64,000 nucleotides of DNA from Ruegeria_C sp041537905 (GTDB lineage Bacteria; Pseudomonadota; Alphaproteobacteria; Rhodobacterales; Rhodobacteraceae): assembly GCF_041537905.1 (NCBI RefSeq), contig NZ_JBGRUO010000007.1, forward strand, positions 162,911 to 226,910, written 5' to 3'. The notes under the pieces were generated by a model, which was not told the DNA's origin, ran no database searches, and saw nothing but the letters and a program-made list of their open reading frames with translations. The position numbers and the translations under genes were made by a program. Numbering within the stretch: position 1 is the stretch's first letter; every line of letters begins with the position of its first letter. This document shows positions 8,478-16,776 of this stretch, piece by piece.

Positions 8478-10016
8478 ATGGGAACGGAACGACGCAAGGG
8501 TGGACGCAGGGGCGTTTCTGCGCGCGCAGGCAAACAGATAGCCCAGCTTGGGTGGAGCCAGTCACGTTCCCCTTATGCGCCGCTAAATGTGGCCAACGAA
8601 GAACAGATGCAGGCCATCCACGATACCTCCATGCGGATCCTGTCAGAGGCTGGCATCCGGGTGATGAGTATCCAGGTCATGGACTTGTTCGAAGCCGCGG
8701 GCGCTATCGTGGATCGCGACACCATGACCATCCGTATCGACGAGACACTGGTCAACGAGGCTCTTAAAACCGTTCCGACCCATTTCGACATGGTTGCGCG
8801 CAACCCGGCGAAAACCATCGAGATGGGGGGCACCTCGATAAATTTCGGCCTGGTGGCAGGCCCGCCCAGCACCCATGACTGTATCAATGGCAGACGCCCG
8901 GGCAATCACGAGGATTATTGCAACTTCATCCGTCTGGCGCACCACTTCAACGCCGTCAATATCATCGGCAATCAGGTGGTCGCTCCGATGGAGCTGCCCT
9001 CAAACACACGCCATCTTGATACATATCTCGCCAATCTGACGCTAAGCGATTTAACCTTTCACTGCACCGCCATCGGGCGGGGGCGGGCCATGGACGGGAT
9101 CAACATGATGGCGATCAGCCGTGGGATCACTGTCGACCAAATGCGAGAGACGCCCGGCGTTGTTACGGTGATATCGGTCAATTCTCCACGGCTGCTGGAC
9201 GAGGCGATGACCGATGGGTTGATCGCGATGTCAGAACATGGCCAGCCGGTTTCGATCACGCCGTTCACTTTGATGGGTGCGATGACCCCGGTCACGCTTC
9301 CCGCTGCCATGGCGCAGCAAAACGCAGAGGCGTTGTTCGGCGTTGTGTTGACCCAACTGGTTAACCCCGGCGCGCCGGTGCTCTATGGTGCGTTTACGTC
9401 AAATGTCGATCTACGCTCGGGCGCGCCGGCCTTCGGGACACCCGAAAACACCAAGGCCAACATTATTGCAGGACAACTGGCCCGGAGATACGGGATTCCG
9501 TACCGTACCTCGAACGCAAATGCCTCGAACTGCGTCGACCTGCAAGCTGCTTACGAGACGATGATGTCCACATGGGGTGCGGTTCTGGGGCAGGCCAATC
9601 TGGTTTATCACGCCGCCGGTTGGCTGGAAGGCGGCCTGACGGCATCGTTTGAGAAGTTCATCCTTGATGTAGAAATCATTCAGAACATGAAAGAATTCCT
9701 GCGCCCATTGGACTTCTCGGAAGAGGAACTGGGACTGGACGCGATCAAGGCAGTTCCAACCGGCGGGCATTTCTTTGGCGAAGCGCACACAATGGCGCGC
9801 TACCAGACCGCATTTTACCAACCGATCCTGTCCGACTGGCAGAATTACGAGAACTGGCAGAAGGCGGGTTCCAAGGATGCTCTGACGCGTGCGACGGAAA
9901 TCTGGCAGCAGGCTCTGAAAGATTATGAAGCCCCGCCTATGGACGAAGCTGTTCGCGAGGAACTCGAAGCATACGTCATAACCCGCCGCGAGCAGATTGG
10001 CACACAGGAACCCTAG
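8478..10016 (+). CDS. MttB-family (trimethylamine methyltransferase-like) protein without pyrrolysine
   Basis: A 512-residue member of the trimethylamine methyltransferase family (COG5598). The family body is recognisable from the N-terminal HDTSMRILSEAGIRV segment, through the ATVGPPSTHD-like VAGPPSTHDCINGRRPGNHE region, to EKFILDVEIIQNMKEFLRPL near the C-terminus. I start it at ATG 8478, preceded by GAGGGAG; the frame is open to 8394 without a ribosome-binding site. There is no in-frame TAG before the stop, so it lacks pyrrolysine, like the glycine-betaine methyltransferase MtgB. Known relatives move a methyl group from a quaternary amine to a corrinoid protein, but no corrinoid protein is encoded nearby. 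It heads a probable operon with an AraC regulator, an MmgE/PrpD protein and a dimethylglycine-dehydrogenase-like enzyme. Confidence 0.85.
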   Translation: MGTERRKGGRRGVSARAGKQIAQLGWSQSRSPYAPLNVANEEQMQAIHDTSMRILSEAGIRVMSIQVMDLFEAAGAIVDRDTMTIRIDETLVNEALKTVPTHFDMVARNPAKTIEMGGTSINFGLVAGPPSTHDCINGRRPGNHEDYCNFIRLAHHFNAVNIIGNQVVAPMELPSNTRHLDTYLANLTLSDLTFHCTAIGRGRAMDGINMMAISRGITVDQMRETPGVVTVISVNSPRLLDEAMTDGLIAMSEHGQPVSITPFTLMGAMTPVTLPAAMAQQNAEALFGVVLTQLVNPGAPVLYGAFTSNVDLRSGAPAFGTPENTKANIIAGQLARRYGIPYRTSNANASNCVDLQAAYETMMSTWGAVLGQANLVYHAAGWLEGGLTASFEKFILDVEIIQNMKEFLRPLDFSEEELGLDAIKAVPTGGHFFGEAHTMARYQTAFYQPILSDWQNYENWQKAGSKDALTRATEIWQQALKDYEAPPMDEAVREELEAYVITRREQIGTQEP

Positions 10017-10020
10017 GGCG

Positions 10021-11070
10021 ATGAACACGCAAGTCGCCAACACGATTGAAGAGTACAGGAAAGTCTCGCCAAGCAAGCCACAGCATGAAAGGCCGGTGCA
10101 GGTGACAATGCTGTTGCTGCCAGGGTTTTCGATGTTGGCCACCAGCGGGTTCTGCGAAACTCTGGCCACAGCAAATCGCATTTTGGGGCGTGCGCAGTTC
10201 AGCTGGCTGATGGCGTCTGAGGATGGCGCGCCCGTGCATTCATCCTGCGGCATGGCCATACCAACCAAGCCTATGGCAGAGCGGGTATCTGGCCAGGCCA
10301 CTTTGATCCTGAGCGGCGCGGGTCCGCAGAATTCCGATGCCAGCGCCAGCTTCTGGATACGCAGCGCTCTGCATCGCTTCGTGCGCCACGGCGGTCGGAT
10401 CGGCGCCCTAGGTGAGGCCATCGAATTTCTGACCATGGCGGGCTGCACTCAAAACAGAACTATTGCGGTCCACTGGCGCTATCGCGCCGGGTTCACCGAA
10501 AAATACCCCGATCAGGATCTGTGCCAGCGCCCATTTGTCGTTGATGAACGGGTGATGTCTGCTGTGGGCGCGACGTCGGGCATCGATCTGGCTCTGTGCT
10601 TGATTGAAGAACAGTGTGGCGAGGACATCGTCCGGGTGTGCGCCGACGAATTGTGTTATGCCGCGCAGCAGCGACTGCAACGCCTGACTGAGAGCACGCA
10701 TCCGGCTCTTTCCCATCTCGGTCATGACAAGTTGCGCAAAACAATTGCCGAGATGGAGAAATGCATCGATGATCCGCCAAGTATCGAGTATTTTGCCGAC
10801 CTCCTAAGCCTTTCTCAGCGTCAGCTCGAACGTCTGTTCGCACGGTATCTAGACACCTCACCAAAACGCTATTTCGACAACATGCGCCTGGAGCGTGCCC
10901 ATGAGTTGTTGTTGCAGACCGATATGCGTTTGTCGGAAATCGCGATTGCCACAGGATTTGGATCAAACAGTTTGCTGTCCAAACACTTTCGCCGCCGGTT
11001 CAACGCCACGCCGCAGGCATTGCGACAAGGTAATGCAAAGCCTGCGACAGAAAGGGTCACGCGCGCATGA
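10021..11070 (+). CDS. GlxA-family AraC-type transcriptional regulator
   Basis: A 349-residue regulator with an N-terminal DJ-1/PfpI-like domain (VTMLLLPGFSMLATSGFCE onwards) and two C-terminal AraC helix-turn-helix motifs (IEYFADLLSLSQRQLERLFA and LSEIAIATGFGSNSLLSKHF). This is the architecture of GbdR, CdhR and related regulators that respond to glycine betaine, carnitine or dimethylglycine. The ATG at 10021 comes four bases after the MttB stop. Position inside the cluster and the subfamily both point to control of quaternary-amine catabolism. The inducer is inference. An upstream in-frame start at 9997 would overlap the MttB gene and is less likely. Confidence 0.88.
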   Translation: MNTQVANTIEEYRKVSPSKPQHERPVQVTMLLLPGFSMLATSGFCETLATANRILGRAQFSWLMASEDGAPVHSSCGMAIPTKPMAERVSGQATLILSGAGPQNSDASASFWIRSALHRFVRHGGRIGALGEAIEFLTMAGCTQNRTIAVHWRYRAGFTEKYPDQDLCQRPFVVDERVMSAVGATSGIDLALCLIEEQCGEDIVRVCADELCYAAQQRLQRLTESTHPALSHLGHDKLRKTIAEMEKCIDDPPSIEYFADLLSLSQRQLERLFARYLDTSPKRYFDNMRLERAHELLLQTDMRLSEIAIATGFGSNSLLSKHFRRRFNATPQALRQGNAKPATERVTRA

Positions 11071-11145
11071 TTGAAGCGACATCATCGAAGCGAGCGTCGA
11101 TTTCGCCTGAGTTGCGCGGACAGATCGTTACAGCGGGATAACACA

Positions 11146-12480
11146 ATGGGTCCAGTTCAATCGTTCCTGACAAACACCACGTATGAGGCGTTACCCGAAG
11201 AGATCAAGGTCTGGGCACGGCGCTGGCTGTTGGATTTGCTGGGCGTGGCTGCCGGAGGTCGCGGCACGCAGTTGTCACAGATCATATGCGATCACGCAGC
11301 CGCGCAGTTCGGTCCGGGCCATCGCTCGGCGCGCATACTGTTTGATGGCCGCGCCGTCAGTCCTGCAGGCGCCGCATTGGCTGGGGGCATGACGATCGAC
11401 GCGCTGGACGGTCATGACGGTCACAAGTTGACCAAGGGCCATACCGGCTGCGGTGTTTTGCCCGCGCTGCTTGCCCTGACCGAGGCCGAAGGGCTGGAGG
11501 ATGACCGCGCGTTTCTGACCTCGTTGGTCATTGGATACGAGATCGGAACGCGCGCCGGGATTGCGCTGCATCGGTCGGCGCCGGATTACCACACTTCAGG
11601 CGCATGGATTGCACTGGCTACCGCCGCTCTGGGCGCGCGGATACTGAACCTGACCCCGGAACAAACCCGCCATGCGATTGGCATAGCCGAATATCACGGA
11701 CCCCGCAGTCAGATGATGCGGTGCATTGATCATCCGACGATGCTGAAGGACGGGTCGGGCTGGGGCACGATGGCGGGCGTCTCTGCGGCCTATCTGGCGC
11801 AGGCCGGTTTCACCGGCGCCCCTGCGGTAACGGTCGAAGCCGCCGATCTGTCCGATCTGTGGGATGATCTGGGTCAGACCTGGCGCATTTCGGAGCAGTA
11901 TTTCAAGGCCTACCCGGTTTGCCGCTGGGCCCAGCCACCCGTACAGGCGGTGCTGAACCTGCGCGCCCAACACGGGCTAAAGTCAAGCGACATAGAACGG
12001 ATCGACATCACCACCTTTCATCAGTCGCTTCGCCTTGCCACGCGGCACCCGAAATCCACGGAAGAGGCACAATACTCGACCGCCTACCCGGCCGCCGTGG
12101 CCGCCGTGCGCGGGGATGTGACACCCGCAGACCTGACGCAGGAGAGTTTCTCCGACCCCGAGATACTGCGGCTGTCCAACACCATGGGCGTCTGCGAAAG
12201 CGCAGAGTTCAACGAGGCATTCCCGGCGCGCCGCATCGCCAGCGCGACCCTGACATTGAAGGACGGGCGCACGGTTGTCTCTGGCCCAACCGAAGCCATC
12301 GGTGATCCCGAAGCGCCTATCAGTCAAGAACAGGTCGAAGCCAAATTTGACGCCTATGCCATTCCGACCCTGGGGCCTGATCGGGCAGGGGCCATAAAGG
12401 CCGCTGTCTCGCGTCTGGGCGAAGGCAGCGGAATCTCCGAACTTATCGATCTCACATCAGCACCTCGAAACATCGCCTAA
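11146..12480 (+). CDS. MmgE/PrpD family protein
   Basis: A 444-residue protein of the MmgE/PrpD family, which includes 2-methylcitrate dehydratase and cis-aconitate decarboxylase-like proteins. Recognisable segments are the N-terminal RRWLLDLLGVAAGGRG, the GGMTIDALDGHDGHKLTKGH region that contains conserved Asp and His residues, and KAYPVCRWAQPPVQAVL. I start at ATG 11146; the frame extends back to 11071, next to the preceding stop, without a ribosome-binding site. No methylcitrate-cycle genes are nearby, so a propionate role is unlikely. In this setting it may dehydrate, decarboxylate or isomerise an intermediate made from the methylated amine. Confidence 0.85.
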   Translation: MGPVQSFLTNTTYEALPEEIKVWARRWLLDLLGVAAGGRGTQLSQIICDHAAAQFGPGHRSARILFDGRAVSPAGAALAGGMTIDALDGHDGHKLTKGHTGCGVLPALLALTEAEGLEDDRAFLTSLVIGYEIGTRAGIALHRSAPDYHTSGAWIALATAALGARILNLTPEQTRHAIGIAEYHGPRSQMMRCIDHPTMLKDGSGWGTMAGVSAAYLAQAGFTGAPAVTVEAADLSDLWDDLGQTWRISEQYFKAYPVCRWAQPPVQAVLNLRAQHGLKSSDIERIDITTFHQSLRLATRHPKSTEEAQYSTAYPAAVAAVRGDVTPADLTQESFSDPEILRLSNTMGVCESAEFNEAFPARRIASATLTLKDGRTVVSGPTEAIGDPEAPISQEQVEAKFDAYAIPTLGPDRAGAIKAAVSRLGEGSGISELIDLTSAPRNIA

Positions 12481-12521
12481 GCGATCAAGCCCAAGACATC
12501 GCAGCAAGGAAGCGACGCGCC

Positions 12522-14960
12522 ATGACTCAGACCAAGACATCAGAAACCAAATTGCCAAGCCATGCGCAGGCTGTCGTCATCGGTGGCGGCGTGATCGGAT
12601 GCTCGATCCTGTACCACCTCGCAAAACTGGGGTGGACGGATGCCGTGTTGCTGGAACGTTCAGAGCTGACCTCGGGGTCGACTTGGCACGCGGCGGCGAA
12701 CATCCACGGCCTGCATGACAGCAGCAATATCAGCCGCATGCAGCACTACACGATGTCGCTGTACAAGGAACTTGAGGCTGAGACAGGCCAAAGCTGCGGC
12801 GTTTTTCAGCCCGGTTCCCTGTACCTGGCCCAGACCGAGGCGCGCGAACAACAGTTGCGCCTGCAAGAAGCCAAGGCGCGACGCTATGGCATGAACTTCC
12901 ATGAGGTCAGCCGCGATGAGGCTGAGCGCCTGCACCCGCTCGTTGATTTTGACGGTGTGCGCTGCATCATGTTCGAACCAGATGGCGGGAACGTCGATCC
13001 CTCGGGTGTCACCAACGCTTACGCGGTGGGTGCGCGGCAATATGGTGCGGCCATCCATCGTTTCACTCCCGTGACCGGCACCGAACCGCAACCTGATGGC
13101 AGCTGGATCGTACGGACCGATGCCGGTGACATTCGCACGCCTTGGGTGATCAACGCCGCAGGGCTTTGGGCCCGCGAAGTCGGCGCGCTGGCCGGGCTGG
13201 AACTGCCGCTGCTGCCAACAGAACACCAGTATTTTGTGACCGAAACGATCGACGCGATCGCAGCAATGGATCGTCGTCTCCCGTCGGTCGCTGATCGCGA
13301 TGGTGAGTATTATCTGCGCCAGGAAGGGCAGGGCCTTTTGGTGGGTGCCTACGAAAAGGATGTACGGTTCTGGGCAGAGCAGGGCACGCCCCAGGGCTTT
13401 GGGCATGAGCTGTTCCCCGACGATCTTGAACGGATCGAAGACAACATGATGCGCGCCATCGCGCGCGTGCCCGCGCTTGAAACGTCGGGCATCAAACGGG
13501 TGATCAACGGGCCGATGATCTGGTCGCCGGATTCCTCGCTGCTGTTGGGCCCGGTGCCAGAGAAACCCGGCTATTTCTGCGCCTGCGGCATGATCCCGGG
13601 ATTCAGCCAATCGGGCGGTGTGGGCAAGCTGGCCGCCGAATGGATGGTCGAAGGCGAGCCGACGCTCGATCTGTTCGCGTGGGATGTGGCGCGCTTTGGC
13701 AGCTGGGCTGGCAAGGGCTTCACCAAGGCGCGGGTGGCCGATCAATATGCCAACCGCTTCAAGATCCACTTCCCGGGAGAGGAACGCGAGGCCGGTCGCC
13801 CGGTACGCGCGCGACCCGTCCACGCCATGCAAAAGGAACTGGGCGCGACCTTTGGTCTGAACTACGGCTGGGAACACCCGCTCTACTTCGATGCCGATAC
13901 GCCGGATAGTGCCGGGTTTACCCGCCAGCCCTGGTGGGACAGTGTTGGCCGCGAGGCGCGCATGCTGCGGCAGAATGCAGGCATCATCGACATCTCGAAC
14001 TTTGCCAAATACGAGGTCGCGGGACCGGGGGCCGAAGACTGGCTGAACGCTGTTTTCGCCAACCGGATGCCGCGTCTTCCGGGCCGGTCCTGCCTGACAC
14101 CGCTGATTGGGCGCCGTGGGGGCATTGCCGGAGATTTCACCGTCACACGTCTGGACGAAGAAACCTTTATTGTGATCGGTTCGGGCATGGCCGAGCGGTA
14201 TCATCAGGGCTTTTTCCGCGAGGTGCCCCTGCCAGAGGGGACCCGGTTTGAAAGCAAGACCGAGCAGATGGCCGGGTTCAATGTCGCGGGCCCCCAAGCG
14301 CGTAGCATACTGCAACGCCTGACAAATGCGGATCTTTCCAACGCAGCATTCCCGTTCTTCCGTTCCCAGCGTATTACGGTCGCAGGTGTGTCTTGCACCG
14401 CGCTACGGGTATCGTTTACCGGCGATCTGGGATGGGAGGTGCATTGCGATGTGTCCGACCAGATGACGCTCTATTCGGCGTTGCTGGAGGCAGGGCGTGA
14501 TGTTGGGGCCGGTCCGGTCGGCAGCCGCGCCCTAATGAGCCTGCGTGTCGAAAAAGGCTACGGGTCGTGGGGACGCGACTATTCACCTGAATGGTGGCCA
14601 CAGGAATCCGGCCTTGACGGGCTGATCCGCGCTGACAAGGATTTCCTGAACAAGGACGCATGGTTGACGGTTCGCGACCAGCCAGCGCGCGAGGTGATGA
14701 CCCTGATCGAAATCGACGCAACCACCGCCGACGCGACGGGTGGAGAGCCGGTGTTCTTGCCGGACGGCACGCCAATCGGGCAGGTGACTTCGGGTGCTTT
14801 CGGGTATCACGTCGAAAAATCGCTGGCCATTGCCTACCTGCGCCCTGATTGCGTTACACCCGGCCAAGCGGTCGAGGTAGCGGTCCTTGGCAAGGCGCAC
14901 CAAGCGAAAGTCCTCGGCGACCCGCCGCTTGACCCTGAGGGCACCCGGTTGCGCGGCTAG
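12522..14960 (+). CDS. FAD-dependent dimethylglycine/sarcosine dehydrogenase-like protein with GcvT domain
   Basis: An 812-residue flavoenzyme. The N-terminal dinucleotide fold has VVIGGGVIGCSILYHL at about residue 18, and the SGSTWHAA motif at 51-58 carries the histidine (His56) that holds FAD covalently in dimethylglycine and sarcosine dehydrogenases. A linker domain is followed by a GcvT-like tetrahydrofolate-binding domain (from about residue 440) and its C-terminal barrel. Such enzymes oxidatively demethylate an N-methyl amine and pass the one-carbon unit to tetrahydrofolate. The ATG at 12522 has AAGGAAG upstream. It is the last gene of the MttB cluster and fits as the step that removes remaining methyl groups after a quaternary amine has lost its first. 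Exact substrate is unknown. Confidence 0.88.
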   Translation: MTQTKTSETKLPSHAQAVVIGGGVIGCSILYHLAKLGWTDAVLLERSELTSGSTWHAAANIHGLHDSSNISRMQHYTMSLYKELEAETGQSCGVFQPGSLYLAQTEAREQQLRLQEAKARRYGMNFHEVSRDEAERLHPLVDFDGVRCIMFEPDGGNVDPSGVTNAYAVGARQYGAAIHRFTPVTGTEPQPDGSWIVRTDAGDIRTPWVINAAGLWAREVGALAGLELPLLPTEHQYFVTETIDAIAAMDRRLPSVADRDGEYYLRQEGQGLLVGAYEKDVRFWAEQGTPQGFGHELFPDDLERIEDNMMRAIARVPALETSGIKRVINGPMIWSPDSSLLLGPVPEKPGYFCACGMIPGFSQSGGVGKLAAEWMVEGEPTLDLFAWDVARFGSWAGKGFTKARVADQYANRFKIHFPGEEREAGRPVRARPVHAMQKELGATFGLNYGWEHPLYFDADTPDSAGFTRQPWWDSVGREARMLRQNAGIIDISNFAKYEVAGPGAEDWLNAVFANRMPRLPGRSCLTPLIGRRGGIAGDFTVTRLDEETFIVIGSGMAERYHQGFFREVPLPEGTRFESKTEQMAGFNVAGPQARSILQRLTNADLSNAAFPFFRSQRITVAGVSCTALRVSFTGDLGWEVHCDVSDQMTLYSALLEAGRDVGAGPVGSRALMSLRVEKGYGSWGRDYSPEWWPQESGLDGLIRADKDFLNKDAWLTVRDQPAREVMTLIEIDATTADATGGEPVFLPDGTPIGQVTSGAFGYHVEKSLAIAYLRPDCVTPGQAVEVAVLGKAHQAKVLGDPPLDPEGTRLRG

Positions 14961-15131
14961 GGCCGATGGGATCGAAGGTGTTGCGCCGCCGGGTTAACTG
15001 AGTGCGTCGTCCACATTTGGAACGCGCGCTCGCAAAGCTTCATCATGCGGCGGCCGATATCGGCCCCGCAGGCCCCCATGCACCAGTTGCCCGTATTCAA
15101 GGCGCAAGGAGACTTGTTGGGGCTGCAAGAC

Positions 15132-16061
15132 TTAGGTCGGGCAGGCCTGTTTCAGATCGGATAGCGGGAAGTCGTTGAACATCGCAGGTGCAAGCCAAGT
15201 CAGAAAACTGTCGTCATCGATCAGGTCGGCAAACGCGGCGGTCATCATTCCCAGTTGCCGGACGAGACTGGCTTCACGCTCGGGGTTGACCTCTCCATGA
15301 GCAAAATCGCGCGGGTTCTCAATCAGTCGATTGGCCATCGCCCGGATGCGTTCGGCCGAGACCGGATGCGTGTTCTCCCGCCGACTTTTTTCGCTTGCCG
15401 GATCGTGCCACCAGGCGGCCTGATAGTACCAGAAAATGCCCATCGGATTGCCGCCCAATCTCGCGAAGTGGTTCAGCGCAAACTCATCCGCTTCGGCCTC
15501 CTGACGGCGGCTCTCGGCACCGCCGGTTCCAGGTTGGTGCTCAAGCAATAGATGCCCAAGCTCGTGCGCCAGAATGAACTGCACACCTGACGAGTAGATT
15601 TTGCCACTGAGGTCGTATGTGTAGTTGTCGGCAAACAACTTTTCACGATCCAGACCAAACGCAATGAGTGGCGCGGGCAGGTCCTCGTCAGCCCGCAGGA
15701 GCGCGGCCAGGTAAGTCTGGATATATTCCTGCGGGCAATTGCGGGATTCAAACCATGCGTGGAGGGTCGAGATATCGTCAAAAAACCGCAATGACGTCAA
15801 CGGAATATAGATTTCCTGCCTGTTCGGCGCTGCATAAAATGACATGGGGCCCGGGCCGCGTTCGGGGAAAATCAGCTGAACGTTTCTGGCGCGATCACGA
15901 AACTGGCCTGGCAAACGGGGCACGATATCCTGCCACATAACGTTCTCGATTGTCGGGATTGCCCGGTCACGCACACGCTGCAAATCTGCCGGGCTATAAA
16001 CAACCTCGGCGGCGGCGGCCGAGGCAAAAAAGATACAAAGGGCAAAGGCTGATTTCAACAA
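15132..16061 (-). CDS. Secreted M48-like zinc metallopeptidase
   Basis: A 309-residue protein with a signal peptide (residues 1-18, ending AAAAE) and a zincin motif HELGH at 166-170. A downstream acidic helix around EAEADEFALN (188-197) can supply the third zinc ligand, and THPVSAERIRAM near 235-246 is the substrate-side motif of M48-type peptidases. It should act in the periplasm. Translation seems to begin at a TTG at 16061, inside the end of the upstream membrane-protein gene, so the two are translationally coupled. BepA/LoiP-like envelope quality control is one possible role, but this protein lacks a TPR domain. Confidence 0.8.
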   Translation of the reverse strand: MLKSAFALCIFFASAAAAEVVYSPADLQRVRDRAIPTIENVMWQDIVPRLPGQFRDRARNVQLIFPERGPGPMSFYAAPNRQEIYIPLTSLRFFDDISTLHAWFESRNCPQEYIQTYLAALLRADEDLPAPLIAFGLDREKLFADNYTYDLSGKIYSSGVQFILAHELGHLLLEHQPGTGGAESRRQEAEADEFALNHFARLGGNPMGIFWYYQAAWWHDPASEKSRRENTHPVSAERIRAMANRLIENPRDFAHGEVNPEREASLVRQLGMMTAAFADLIDDDSFLTWLAPAMFNDFPLSDLKQACPT

Positions 16062-16669
16062 CCCGTATGTCTCCCGTCAAAGAACTCAAGAGCCTGTGCG
16101 GGAGGGGCGGCACCTTCGGAAGGATTGCGCGCCCAGTTTTCAAATTGAACCCGGTTGCCCCAATCACTGTGCCAAACCTCTTGCATGAGGCGGAGTTTGA
16201 TTGCCGTCAGATCACTTTGGGCGGGTGCGCGCACAGCGGTTGTGTCTGCAATGCAATTCAGCGTCCATATCTGGTGGCGGGTGCGTTGGCGCGCATAGCT
16301 GCTGACTTCGGCCGCGGCCTCCGCACTGGTCTGCGTGCTGACCGATCCGACAAATTGACCAGACAGGTTTTCAGGAACGCTTGCGACCTGATCTGCCGTA
16401 ATCTCGGACATGGGTGACGCTGCGGTATAGGAAATCGGGTGAGAGAGGCTGACCCATGCGTACAAGATGATCGTCGCAAGTGCGAATACCGGTGTCGATA
16501 ACGCCATTGACCCTGCAATGCCCAACGGGCCGCCATCCTTGATCGTCACTTTCTGCACGGTTTTCCAAAACCCGACGAGTATTACCAGTGCGACCACAAT
16601 GACGATACCGGTCAGCAACAGTCGCTCGGACATACGGAAGACAATTATTGGGTTCAAATCTTCGAACAT
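16055..16669 (-). CDS. Membrane protein of unknown function
   Basis: A 204-residue protein with two strongly hydrophobic segments (about residues 15-35, LLLTGIVIVVALVILVGFW, and 52-72, MALSTPVFALATIILYAWVS), followed by a soluble C-terminal half with two cysteines. I do not recognise a family. The ATG at 16669 has AAAGGA upstream; an in-frame TTG six bases earlier is less likely. Its stop overlaps the start of the metallopeptidase gene by seven bases, so the two products probably work together, perhaps as a membrane anchor or substrate-presenting partner. That partnership is inferred from the overlap only. Confidence 0.6.
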   Translation of the reverse strand: MFEDLNPIIVFRMSERLLLTGIVIVVALVILVGFWKTVQKVTIKDGGPLGIAGSMALSTPVFALATIILYAWVSLSHPISYTAASPMSEITADQVASVPENLSGQFVGSVSTQTSAEAAAEVSSYARQRTRHQIWTLNCIADTTAVRAPAQSDLTAIKLRLMQEVWHSDWGNRVQFENWARNPSEGAAPPAQALEFFDGRHTGC

Positions 16670-16776
16670 GTCCAAATCCTTTGGCTCGTACCGGAATCAT
16701 ACCACAGCAGGTGGCCACCACCAAAAAATGGCCGACTGAGAGGTTCTGACGGCTTGCACCTTCAGTATCTGTCAGA

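Noticed and set aside
10014..10049. TAG stop of the MttB-like gene considered as a pyrrolysine codon
   Set aside because: Read-through adds ten codons only and TAG lies at the end of the family-length protein rather than at an internal active-site position; no pyl genes are nearby.
12660..14315. 551-residue minus-strand frame opposite the DMGDH-like gene
   Set aside because: It is antisense to a well supported gene with clear FAD and GcvT motifs, has no ribosome-binding site and no family features. It is a byproduct of high GC content at third codon positions.
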